DNA from: Dirofilaria immitis
Taxonomy: Eukaryota > Nematoda > Chromadorea > Rhabditida > Onchocercidae
Length of the DNA: 64,000 nucleotides
Direction: 5' to 3'
NCBI GenBank assembly: GCA_024305405.1
Contig: JAKNDB010000015.1
Coordinates: 61,001 to 125,000, forward strand
Part shown: one piece after another, positions 25,664 through 35,559 of the stretch
Position numbering within the stretch: position 1 is the stretch's first letter
Layout of the letters: each line of letters opens with the position of its first letter
The notes under the pieces: model-generated
What the model was told of the DNA's origin: nothing
The model's database searches: none
What the model saw: only the letters and a program-made list of their open reading frames with translations
Program-made: the position numbers and the translations under genes

Positions 25664-26020
25664 GTAAAATATACTGTATATAAATGGAAACTTCATATAT
25701 ATGGTAAAATTATATTGTATGTATAAAAAGATTGAAATTTCAAATTCATTGTAAAATATACCATATATAAAGATTTGGAATCTCGAATTCAGGATAAAAT
25801 ATATTGTATGTTAAGATTTGAGCTTCGAACTCAGGGTGAAATATACTATATATTAAGATTTGAAACTTCGAATTTAGGATAAAATGCACTGTGTATAAAG
25901 ATTTGGAACTTGGAATCCAGAGTAAAATATATTGCGTATATAAAAATTGAAATTACGAATTCAGGATAAAATATACTGGATATAAAAATTTGAAACTTTA
26001 AATTCAGATGAAATATGTAT
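25640..26020 (+). repeat. Tandem array seeded by the exon 11 end and 5' splice site
   Basis: The last 24 bases of exon 11 plus the donor and about 18 intron bases form a 41-44-bp unit that recurs about eight more times in intron 11. Copies begin near 25686, 25727, 25769, 25813, 25855, 25897, 25942 and 25985 and keep the AAGATTTGGAA(T/C)... and CGAATTCAG parts. At the copied donor, CAG|GTAAAA has become CAGGATAAAA in three copies, CAGAGTAAAA, CAGGGTGAAA or CAGATGAAAT in others; the first two copies keep GTAAAA but lack the upstream CAG. Confidence 0.93.
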
Positions 26021-26278
26021 CGTCATTACAAAATATTCTGAAGTGAAAATTTCCTAGAATGTTATCAAGTATCCGGAAATTATCCTTATCGAGTTTCAAG
26101 AAATTATCGCTATCATTAATTATTTTACATTTTATAGAAGATGAATGATTATTTTTAGAAATATTTGCTGCATATTTATAAATAATATGAAAAATTTTTT
26201 AATATTTTTGCGATTATTAATTAATTAATTAATTATAATTTATTTCTTTACTACTCTCGTGACTTCTTTCTTTTTTAG

Positions 26279-26440
26279 GAATTAGAATTAGCAAATAAAA
26301 GGTTACGTGAACGTCCACCGGATGATGGTATTGCCGGTTTACAAGAAGAATTAATTTCTGTAAAAATGCGTGAAGCTGAAGCTTCGTTGTCGCTAAAAGA
26401 AATGCGACAACGACTTGCCGAATTAGAACAACATTGGAAG
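26279..26440 (+). CDS. Evi5: Evi5 exon 12, coiled coil
   Basis: Fifty-four codons, ELELANKRLRERPPDDGIAG, then a segment LQEELISVKMREAEASLSLK ending LAELEQHWK. The block EELISVKMREAEA resembles human DELMTIRLREAET, a motif that recurs in exon 15. Clean CTTTTTTAG acceptor and GTAAAT donor. Confidence 0.93.
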
Positions 26441-26646
26441 GTAAATTTTTTTATGCAATATTTTAAATATTTTAGATTATAAAATATAAAATTATAAAAT
26501 TATTTTAAATTATAAAGTTAACAGTATGCAATGCTTAAAAATAAATTATTGATTTTTAAATTATTGATTTATTTTGTAGGATTTATTGCTTTAATTCGTT
26601 GCAGTAACATTTTTTGTAAAGATTTTGATTTTAAAATTAATTACAG

Positions 26647-26773
26647 AAATATGTTAGTAATCGAGTATTGGAAAATGGTACGTCAAAAGCATGTCTGGAA
26701 CGACGTGCAACATTTTCGAATTTTAATCAACAGCTCAGTAACAGTACTGAAACCGGTGGTGGTGATTCACAAG
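26647..26773 (+). CDS. Evi5: Evi5 exon 13, variable linker
   Basis: Encodes KYVSNRVLENGTSKACLERR and then a polar tail ending TETGGGDSQ. 127 nt ending in phase 1, completed to Asp by the next exon. It has little recognisable conservation and fills the linker between coiled-coil blocks. Acceptor TTACAG, donor GTATAA. Confidence 0.85.
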
Positions 26774-27387
26774 GTATAATTTTTATGAATATATCTACGT
26801 ATTATATTTTACACGTATTACGTTGTACATTTTCACGGAAAACCATTTATTTTTTACGGATAATTTTACTTGCTATATCTTGGCACGATCAAGTGATTGC
26901 ATATTGCTTTTTCGCGTGAAATTTTGAAAATATAATTACTTTTCCTGAATAAATCTGCGCTTGTGTCATTATCATCTGATGATTAGTTTTCACGTAGATT
27001 CATTTGTGTTTACGAATAGTTTTACGTATTTTGTCTAAACGCATATCGAACGGTTACTTCTTTACGTAAAATATTGCACTTTTTTACGTTTTATTAAATA
27101 AAATTTGAAAATATAACCTATGTTAATAAAATATTATTTTTTTTTTTATAGTAATAAACCGTAATATAAAACTATAATATCAGCATAATTTTTTTTTAAA
27201 TTTTATTTAATAAAAAAACCCGAATATTTAGGATAATTTTAATTAATTTCAGTTAGTCTTGATAGGAATTATTTATTTTTCAAATAATTTTTTTTTTTTG
27301 AGTATTTTTCAAAACTTTCCCTAAATAAGTATGCTCTTAAGTATTTTATATTTATGAAAATTAATTTAAAAATTATTTAAATTTTAG

Positions 27388-27413
27388 ATATCACATCAAA
27401 CGATAAAGTCTCA

Positions 27414-27473
<60 letters not shown>

Positions 27474-27633
27474 CCAGAACAACAACAACAGCAACAACAA
27501 CAATCTTCAACATTAGCAAGTGTTAATAGCGTACAACAAAGTGCTCGACAACGTTTAGCTAAATTAACTGCATCAATAATTAATACAATTAATGCTGAAT
27601 CATCAGATACTGCTAATGCTTCAGATTCTTCCG
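27388..27633 (+). CDS. Evi5: Evi5 exon 14 with polyglutamine tract
   Basis: Begins DITSNDKVS, then 20 Gln codons (27414-27473), Pro-Glu, 8 more Gln (27480-27503), then SSTLASVNSVQQSARQRL and a Ser/Asn/Ala-rich tail. The frame is kept across 246 nt (phase 1 in, phase 1 out). CAG and CAA codons are mixed, with CAG at the 5' end. I do not know this tract from other Evi5 proteins; it sits in a linker, not in the TBC domain. Confidence 0.88.
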
Positions 27634-27858
27634 GTATGATATATTTTGCTCATAGAGAAAAAAAAAATAATGCAAATAAAATGAATCGAAATTTTCGATA
27701 ATATTTTTAAAAGAATTATTAAATAAAAGGAAAAAAAATTTTAACTAATCAATATTGCTATATTAAAACATTGGCATAATTCATTTGCAATATTTTCTTA
27801 TGCATAATGTTTTAGATAATTGATGAATTTATTATGGTAAATTTCTTTCATACTACAG

Positions 27859-27974
27859 GTTGTATAACAGTGAAAGAACTTGAAGATCAATTAATGGGTG
27901 TACGTATTCGAGAAGCAGATACTGTTGCTGAGTTAAAAGAAATGCGTCAAAAAGTAATGGAATTAGAAACACAA
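27859..27974 (+). CDS. Evi5: Evi5 exon 15, coiled coil
   Basis: Encodes GCITVKELEDQLMGVRIREA, then DTVAELKEMRQKVMELETQ. Human EVI5 has NELQDELMTIRLREAETQAE and IKQRMMEMETQ, so this is the best-matched block of the C-terminal coiled coil. 116 nt, phase 1 in and 0 out. The donor is GTTAGT. Confidence 0.95.
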
Positions 27975-28604
27975 GTTAGTTACTAAGTCGAATTTATTGA
28001 TTGCAATTTAAATATTTAAATTTGTAGGAACACGAAAAAAAAAGGAATTAAATATGATTAAATTAATATCATTACTATTTTTGCTTAGTAATGGATAGAG
28101 TTATCAAGTTAAGTATATTAATTGATTAATGAATTTTACATTAATATTCATGTACTTTTATTTCATATTTCAATTAATTCAACAATAATTGATCTTTGTT
28201 TCATTAAATTTATTAATTATTATGCATAGTTAAATTATATTGGAATTTGAAATTGATCGTTCAAAATGTTGAAAATTTTAGATAATAAATCAATGAAAAA
28301 TATTAGTAAAAATATATTGTTATTTCTTACTATTAAAAGAAATTTTATTTTTTAAAATTGCTTTTTAACTTGTTTTTTAATTTTACGATTCAATTCCTTT
28401 TTCAAATTATTTTGTTTAGTTTCAATAGGAAATTATACTTCTTTTGCATAAAATTAAGTAATGAAATTATAAATTATAAAGAAAAATTTAAAAAAAAGAT
28501 TAATTTTTGATTAAAATAATTCTAATAAGTAATAGAAAAGAAATATGATATAAAATATTTATTATATATTTCAATTTAAGTATTTTCTATTTTTTTTTTT
28601 ATAG

Positions 28605-28685
28605 AACCATGTTTGTACAAATCAACTTAAACGACAAGATGAAGAGATGAAACGATTACGAGAAGAGAAAGCAGATATTTTACAA
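28605..28685 (+). CDS. Evi5: Evi5 exon 16, coiled coil
   Basis: Twenty-seven codons: NHVCTNQLKRQDEEMKRLRE, then EKADILQ. It lines up with human NQINSNHLRRAEQEVISLQE, directly following the exon 15 block. The acceptor is a T tract ending ATAG; the donor GTTTGT is weak. Confidence 0.92.
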
Positions 28686-28699
28686 GTTTGTTATTATTT

Positions 28700-28900
28700 T
28701 AATTTAATCATGATTATGATTATCACTTGTCAGAATTTGTGCTGCTATTATTGTTGCATTACTATCTATTGTAATCGTGATTATTATTATCATTTACTAG
28801 AATATTTGTTATTGTTATTGTTGCATTACTACTTATCATCCTCTATTATTATAATCATGATTATTATTATTATTATTATCAAAATGTCTATTATCATTAT
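28700..28900. repeat. ATT-rich tandem duplication, intron 16
   Basis: About 75 bp including ATTATTGTTGCATTACTA occurs twice (28748- and 28818-), preceded and followed by CATGATTATTATTAT simple sequence. TTTACTAGAATATTTGTTATTGTT weakly resembles the exon 16 end and donor (TTTTACAAGTTTGTTATTAT), but this similarity may be chance. Confidence 0.8.
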
Positions 28901-28992
28901 TATTAAATTATTTATTAATTATTGTATTCTTTAATTGTTAGGTTTAATTTAATCATTTTTTGTTCTAATTTTTTTTTATACAATTTTTTTAG

Positions 28993-29154
28993 CGTCAAAA
29001 AGAACTTTCGGATCAAATTAAGGAAGAAAGACTTAAAGCAATAGAAGTTGAAAGCGAATTAAAAGAACGATCGGTAATGGAACGATTAAAATATAGCGAA
29101 GCAATGCAACATATTGCTGATTTAAAACAAGCCATCACTCATCTTGAACTTAAG
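28993..29154 (+). CDS. Evi5: Evi5 exon 17, coiled coil
   Basis: Fifty-four codons starting RQKELSDQIKEERLKAIEVE and ending AMQHIADLKQAITHLELK. It resembles the human repeat around QHIAELEIQ and IGELKDQIAELN. Acceptor TTTTTTTAG, donor AAG|GTAAAT. The 3' end and donor seed the repeat array of the next intron. Confidence 0.92.
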
Positions 29155-29820
29155 GTAAATCTTTATTAATTTAGTTTTATGAACTTACGTAAACATCGAG
29201 AAGTTTTATTGTAAGCGTTCGCAAACATTGAAAAGTTTTATCGTAAGCGTTCGTAAATATTTGAGAAGTTTTATCATAAGCGTTGAATTATTTATCTCGA
29301 ATTTTTATAGTAAGCTTTACTTATGACAACTTACGTAAACATTGAGAAGTTTTATCGTATTCGTTTAATTACTTATCTCGAATTTTTAAGATATGCTTTA
29401 GTATTGAAAAGTTTTATCGTAAAAACTAATTATCGATCTTGAATTTAAGATAAATTTCCTTAATTATGAGAACTTTCGTAAACACTGAGAAATTTTATCG
29501 TAAGCGTTGAATTACTTATCTCGAATTTCTAAGGTAAGCTTTAGTAATGACAATTAACGTAAACATTGAACAGTTTTATCGTAAAAATAATTATCGATTT
29601 TGAATTTAAGATAAATTTCCTTAATTATGAGAATTTGCGTAAACACTGAGAAGTTTTATCGTAAGCGTTGAATTATTTATCTCGAATTTTTAAGAAAAGC
29701 TTAAATTATGAGAACTTGGAGGAGTATTAAAAATTTATCATAAAAATTAATTATCAATCTTAAGTTTGACATAAATTTCCTTAGTTATGAGAACTTATAT
29801 TTATCGTAAAAATTAATCAG
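29132..29820 (+). repeat. Tandem array seeded by the exon 17 end and 5' splice site
   Basis: Exon 17 ends ATCTTGAACTTAAG|GTAAAT. In intron 17, units of about 70-110 bp recur with ATCTCGAATTT.TAAG or ATCTTGAATTTAAG followed by (A/G)TAA(A/G)(T/C), then TTATGA(G/C)AACTTACGTAAA and GAGAAGTTTTATCGTAAGCG. Most copied donors read AAGATAAAT or AAGATATGC (GT to AT); one at 29534 keeps a consensus AAG|GTAAGC. Sub-units of GAGAAGTTTTATCGTAAGCG also expanded separately near 29200-29290. Confidence 0.9.
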
Positions 29821-30017
29821 TCACATTGATAAGTTTTTCTTCGCTGTGAAAGGTTAATTTAACATTGAAAACTTTGACGTAATAAATTTTATTAATTTGC
29901 AATAAATTATTCTAATTGATTTCATGATAAAAGCGAATAATTGAATGTTATAAAAAAAATGATGTACACATATAAAGTTTTTTTACGTCTTAGAATATAA
30001 TTCTCGAAAAATTGCAG

Positions 30018-30086
30018 AAAGCCGAGAAATGGACACATACTCAACTAAGAGGAAGTTCGGTATGTGATATGGATGATGATTGTTCG
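30018..30086 (+). CDS. Evi5: Evi5 exon 18, with two possible donors
   Basis: Encodes KAEKWTHTQLRGSS, then VCDMDDDCS if the exon runs to 30086 (donor GTTTGT). A stronger donor, TCG|GTATGT, lies at 30060 and would end the exon at 30059. Both keep phase 0, so the two forms would differ by nine residues. I cannot tell which is used; both may be. Acceptor TTGCAG. Confidence 0.78.
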
Positions 30087-30454
30087 GTTTGTTGATTTTT
30101 TCTTTATTTTTGATATATGATAAATTTTATTTATCATTTCGATAAGCTTATTTATCAGAACCATATGCTATAGTATTTTTAATTATATTAATTAAAAAAA
30201 TTTTAAGTTCAATTATTAAAATTATCAGTTTTACCTTTAAAATTTTCCATTCTCATATGATTGAGATTAAATTTTAATTTTGGCAAATATGAAAATGAAT
30301 GAATCAAATCATATCAGAATAAATTTACATTTTATAACATTTGTGTAATATTTTCAGTAATTTCACTTTTATTAAAATCAAATTGATTTTACCTATTTTT
30401 TTCTCGTCTTTAACAAATCAAATGATCGATATATATATATATATATATACATTT

Positions 30455-30665
30455 ATAGCTTCAAAATTTTAATTAATCAAAAGTTTTTTTCAACTTTAAA
30501 ATTTTCATACTAATCAAAAATGTTTTTTAGCTTCAAAATTTTAATTAATCAAAAAGATTTTCTTAGTTTCAGAAAAATATTTCTCAGTTTCAAATTTTTA
30601 ACGAATCAAAAATTATTTTTCAAACATCAAAAATTTCAAATTAAACAAAAATGCTGTTTAATTTC
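30455..30665. repeat. TTCAAAATTTTAATTAATCAAAA degenerate repeat, intron 18
   Basis: About five units of roughly 38 bp of the type AGCTTCAAAATTTTAATTAA then TCAAAAATGTTTTTT. Confidence 0.85.
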
Positions 30666-30748
30666 AATGAATTCATCATTTAAATTAATTTGATAAAAAG
30701 ATTTTTCAATATCAGAATCTCGAAACGATAACTTATTATTAATTTTAG

Positions 30749-30997
30749 ACAGGTGCAATAGGATCACATATTAGTGGTGATGCAGTTTCGATAAACAGTG
30801 ATGAATTGACAACATTAATTGCCGATATGCAAGTTCGAATTCCGGAATTTACAGATGAAAATGTAATATTGGTGAAAGAAAATGGTATTATTCCAAGTTG
30901 TGGCAATGATCGTCTCAAAGGTGATATACGACAAATGTTGGAAGAAGATGGTAATGATACAACGGATAGTGGTTTTCAAACAAGCGATACATCGTAG
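30749..30997 (+). CDS. Evi5: Evi5 exon 19, C-terminus with stop
   Basis: Eighty-two codons and a TAG stop at 30995-30997. Begins TGAIGSHISGDAVSINSDEL and ends DTTDSGFQTSDTS. It is Ser/Thr/Asp-rich and less conserved, like the EVI5 C-terminus. Acceptor ATTTTAG. AATAAA-like hexamers are common downstream (for example 33240), but with such base composition no poly(A) site can be picked. Confidence 0.9.
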   Translation, partial: TGAIGSHISGDAVSINSDELTTLIADMQVRIPEFTDENVILVKENGIIPSCGNDRLKGDIRQMLEEDGNDTTDSGFQTSDTS

Positions 30998-32014
30998 ATT
31001 TCTAGATTTCTATTTATTTTAATTAATCATTGATTAATTACAAAAAAAAAATTTTATATAAATCATTGATTTAATTATTTTACTAAAATTAGTAGTTAAT
31101 TAATTAATTAATTAATCCTAAAACTTTTTTTATAGCAAAATGATAAAAGTCATTTTTTTTTGTTCGCAAATTTTCTTTTCTTATTCATTTCGAAAAAAAA
31201 GAATTAGTCAAAACTTTTTCCAAATTTTTTTCTATTAATTTTCGTTTTTTTTTCCCCGGCATTATGCTATTTTTTATTAGCAAAATTGTGAAATAATTTT
31301 TAAAATTAAATCAAAAATTAAAATATACCTTTGTTGCAATAACGAGCAAATATGTATTTTAATTTTAAATTAAGAAAAAAATTAAAACTTTTATACTTTT
31401 GCTAAAATGTGATTAAAACTTTTTCTGTGATATATTTATCGTTGAAATTATAAAAAATATGTACATAATTGTTACCTGTTTTTTCTCTCTCTCTCTCTCT
31501 CTTTTCTTTATTTTATTCACTTCAAATTTCATTTTAAAATTTCATCTTACCTTTTAATATCTCAACTTTGTGACAAACGCTTGTTTCTCTTTTGTTTATT
31601 TGTTCAATTTTGTTTGGCTTTTTTTGTTCTTTAATTTTTGCTTAAACATTTGCATTTGAATTTTTATTTTTGCAAAAATTTCCCATCGATTTTTGTTCTT
31701 TTAGTTGTTTATTTCAAATTTCTTTTTATTGAAATTTGAATTTTATTTTTATATGAAAATTTTCCCATCTAATTTTCTTCGATATTCTTTTAAGCTATAA
31801 ATGAAGCTAAATTATTCATTTGATCAAAAAAAAAAATTGCATATGTTATCAAACTGATTTGATATTTTTGATTAAAATATCTATTGATATCGATAAAAGA
31901 AAATATAATTTGCATAAATTAATTTACCATATATATTCGAAAATAATATATTCGATGCAGTAAATAATCTATGCAAAGAGTTAGCATTTTCATTATTATC
32001 AAAATTAGCATTTT

Positions 32015-32019
<5 letters not shown>

Positions 32020-32045
<26 letters not shown>

Positions 32046-32132
32046 CAATTTATTATCACAACTGTTTATTCATTTCTTTATATGATTTTATCAATTTATT
32101 ATCACAACTGTTTATTCGTTTCTTTATATCAT
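32020..32132. repeat. (ATT)n run and 45-bp tandem duplication
   Basis: About ten ATT triplets (32018-32047), then TATCAATTTATTATCACAAC with TGTTTATTC(A/G)TTTCTTTATA occurring twice in tandem. Confidence 0.92.
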
Positions 32133-33253
32133 TTTTGTTTTATTACTTTTCGTTTTGCTTTTCTTTTTTTTTTTTCAAATTTCTTATCACAATTTTTCAT
32201 ATCGAAATGATGGGAAAATTAAATTCAATTTGCTGCTTCATTTGTTTTTTTTTTTTGTTTTACTATTGCCTTTGTAAATTTTGTTTTCTTCTATTAAAAT
32301 TATTCACCTTAACTATTTTTCTTTTTCACACTAATATATTAATTTACCTTTATGAATGATATTTAATTATTTAATGTAAATTTTATTGAAATATTTAAAA
32401 AAATGTTTTTATCAATATTTGGTGAAAAATTTTATTCAAATTTGTTTAGTGATAATTTTAATGATTAATTCATAAAATATAAATTTTCGATTGACTAATA
32501 AATGATAATTAGTTAGAGTAAAATTTAAAATTCATTCGCTTTTTAATTGAAATATTAATAAAATTTCAAATTTTTCATTTTCTTTTCTTTACTTTTAGTA
32601 ATTGAAATATTTCAATTTTATTTTATTTTTCCTTTTTTTTCGTTAATTTCTTCTTTTTTTTCTATTTGAAATTAATTTCTTGCGCTCTTTTTATTTTTCA
32701 TTTTTAATTTTAGCAAAACTATTGCTTCAAATGGTATATTTTGTTTTATAAAAAAAAGAAAAAAGAAAAGGAAAAAAAGGTAAAATTGAAAAAAAGAGCA
32801 AATTTAAAATTTGAATTGAAGGATTAAATTCGAAATTTATTAATTTATATTTGAATAAAATTTTTATTCAGATACAAATTTTTAGGAATTAAATTTAAAT
32901 TTTTATTCAATTACAAATGAATAAATTTTTAGTCCATTGGTTTTTTTCAAAAAAAAAAAACGAAAATTAAACTTAATCTTCCAATATCAAAAATTGATAA
33001 TGATTTCTTTTCAATTTCTAATTATTATCATTTATAATACATATTTACTTCTATTTAAAGAATAGTTATTAATACAATTTTCAAGCTTATTAATCTGCAA
33101 GAAAATTTGAATTAAATTTTATTTGTAAAATAAATTAATTCTATACATTATCACTTACAATAACAAAACTATATACAACTGTTTTTTTTTATATATATAT
33201 TTTTGCTTTATTTACTAAATTTATTTATTGTATAAAATCAATAAATAAATATG

Positions 33254-33278
33254 AAACAAACTCATCAAGAGTTTGTTT
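33254..33278. other. Perfect 10-bp stem, 5-nt loop hairpin
   Basis: AAACAAACTC (33254-33263), loop ATCAA, GAGTTTGTTT (33269-33278). It directly follows AATAAATAAATATG (AATAAA at 33240) and is followed by a T-rich tract. It could lie near the Evi5 mRNA 3' end, but that is inference. Confidence 0.75.
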
Positions 33279-33439
33279 ATTTTATTTTTATTTGTTTTTT
33301 TTTAATCCATTTGTTTATAATTCTTGTTTTTGAATTCATGGGTATTCAATAAAATGATAACTTTGTTAACTTGTAGTGGAAAAAAAAATCTAAAACTAAA
33401 AATGTAAAAAAATACGAGAGAAGAGATATGATCAATTAA

Positions 33440-33880
33440 AACTTTGATAACATATTATTCTCGAGAAGAATTACGAGTATAAAATACACGATACACGATA
33501 ATGTAATTAAAAATTAAACTCTAATCGAAATAATTAATTAATAATATTAATTCTTGAGAAATCTTACTGCTATAAATATTTTTCATCAAAATAATATTTA
33601 ATTGAAAAATTCATTTTCCGCCAAAACAATTGCTCAATTCACAAGAAATTTTACTATCATAATATTTTTTATCAGAAAATATTATCTAATTAAACGATTC
33701 AATTTCGGTCCGAAAAAGAAAAGCTAATCAACAATATGAATTCTCGAGAACTCTGACAATTATAAAATATTTTTTTATCAGAAATAGTATCTAATTAAAA
33801 ATTCAATTTCGGCCAAAACAATTATTCAGTAATATGAATTCTCGAGAAATTTTACAAATATTTTTTATTGAAATTAAAAT
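33440..33880. repeat. About 110-bp degenerate repeat, 4 copies
   Basis: TATGAATTCTCGAGAA, a TTATAAATATTTTT(A/C)ATCA part, TATCTAATTAAA and AATTTCGGCCAAAACAATT recur in order. Confidence 0.88.
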
Positions 33881-34084
33881 TTTTAAGAAAACTTTATGAT
33901 TTCATTTTTCCTAAAAAAAAAAAGGTATGTATTATTTTGGATTGAAATTTAAAATTTATCATTAAGAGAACTTTGAAAAGTTACGAATTAAAAGAAATGT
34001 AATAGATGGAATGAGAATGGAAGGAGCATGAGAAATGTAAAAATTAGAATAAGGAAATAATTAATTAAATTGCTTCGAACATAG

Positions 34085-34130
34085 AGCCTAAAGATTCTTT
34101 AGGCTTTTTTCTTTTTTTTTTTTTGGCTTG
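34085..34130. other. Perfect hairpin followed by a T tract
   Basis: AGCCTAAAGA (34085-34094), one T, TCTTTAGGCT (34096-34105), then TTTTTC and a long T run. The shape is that of a bacterial intrinsic terminator, but in this nuclear context no such function is expected. Confidence 0.7.
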
Positions 34131-34254
34131 AAGATTCGATCCATTTCCTTTCTAGTTTATTGGCTTAAAAATCCGGTTTTTTTCTCTTTGGCTTTTCTTT
34201 TTTGTTTTTTAGAATTTATATATGATTGTTTATCTTTTGCAATCCGTTATGATT

Positions 34255-34555
34255 AGGCTATATACTGTTGCTATGAATAATATGCAAACTAATTTCAAGC
34301 AATCCAGGTAATATGCAAATTAGTTTCAACCATAACTTCAACCAGTCCAGGTAATGCACATTAGTTTCAACCAATCCAGGTAGTATGCAAATTAATTTCA
34401 GGCAATTCAGGTAATATGCAAATTAGTTTCAACCAATCCATGTATATGCAAATTAGCTTCAACCAATCCAGGTAGTGTGCAAATTAGTTTCAACCAATCC
34501 ACATAGTTGCAAATTAGTTTCAATCAATCCAGGTAATCTATGCAAATTAGTTGAA
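34255..34555. repeat. About 35-bp repeat with CCAGGTAAT, 8 copies
   Basis: Units of the type AATATGCAAATTAGTTTCAA then CCAATCCAGGT. Several contain CAGGTAAT, which looks like a 5' splice site. Confidence 0.93.
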
Positions 34556-35559
34556 AGAAAATTATCAGAAATTTTTGAGAAATTTTAGAAAAAAAAAGAA
34601 TAAATTGATAAAGTCAACGAATGCATCATATATTTGGTTTTATCTTAAAATGACGTAAATCATTCTCGAATATATCCCTCTCAGACAACAAGTCAATAAA
34701 TAAGAAAGGAATAAAGGAAAAGTTTGAAAAATGGCAAAATCTTTGCCATTTTTATGCCTTGTTTATCATTTTCATATACGAGCCATAACATTTTAACCAT
34801 ACTTGACAAATTTCTTGGCCAAATAATCCATCTTTCATAACATACTTGTTAAATATCATTTTGATTTAGCGCATCAACTTTTTATCAGATTGAACGAAAT
34901 TTAAATTGCTTGTCAACATCTTTTACTAATTCGTAAACAGTCAGATGGTAAGTTTTTGTTAATCAAATGATAAATTTTCTAATTGCTTGATAAAAGTAAT
35001 ATAAAATTCCTGAAACTGATAAAGTCATCTATTAAACTTATCACTTCATTTAAACTTATCGTTTTAACAAAAAAAAATTATCACATCAATTAAACTTGTC
35101 ATTTTGTATAAGTTATTATTAAAATTTAATTAAATTTATCATTTAAGAAAATTATCACTTTGATTAAACTTATCATTTAAAAAGCGATTTATCATCATCT
35201 TATCAAACTTATCATTGGCGACATAAATCTGTTACTCTCGAATAGAATTTTTCATTTTTCATTTTCTTAATTTTTTATTTTTCAACAATTTTGATAAATA
35301 TTGCTTATTCCAAATATATGCATTTATGTATGTATGTATGTGTATGCCTTGTATGTATGTATGCGTATGTATATGTATGTGTTGTATGTGAATGTATGTG
35401 CGAATGTGAATAATTCAATTATTTATTTGATGGAATGAAGAGAAGAGAAAAGATTCGTATATTCAACCCATCTGTTAAATGTATGAGAGCCTATTTATTT
35501 CAACAAAATTATTGAAATTATTTTTGTCATTGATTTATGTAAAAATTTTGTTCTATAAA

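Larger units (their letters stand above)
1..30997 (+). other. Evi5: Evi5-type RabGAP gene, 19 exons, 5' partial
   Basis: This is the gene-level entry. Exons: 1-66, 664-789, 3096-3223, 3365-3531, 4087-4212, 5202-5344, 6509-6597, 6951-7047, 9430-9490, 23492-23716, 25514-25663, 26279-26440, 26647-26773, 27388-27633, 27859-27974, 28605-28685, 28993-29154, 30018-30086 and 30749-30997. Joined, they give about 864 residues (human EVI5 is about 810). TBC RabGAPs speed GTP hydrolysis by Rab proteins; the Evi5 family is known for links to Rab11/Rab35, recycling traffic and the centrosome/midbody. All three TBC signatures are visible: R-x3-W in GIPQHFRTIAWQLL, I-x2-D-x2-R in [11 protein letters not shown] (arginine finger) and Y-x-Q in GYCQGSAF (glutamine finger). 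The join RLRTENRLL and the block SSALADRL match EVI5 specifically. Six single-base deletions in exons 2-8 interrupt the frame as given; I read them as assembly errors. The promoter and first exon(s) lie left of the window. Confidence 0.93.

Noticed and set aside
34085..34160. tRNA or other Pol III gene near a GATTCGATCC string
   Set aside because: The string slightly resembles a B box, but no A box, cloverleaf or acceptor stem can be drawn.
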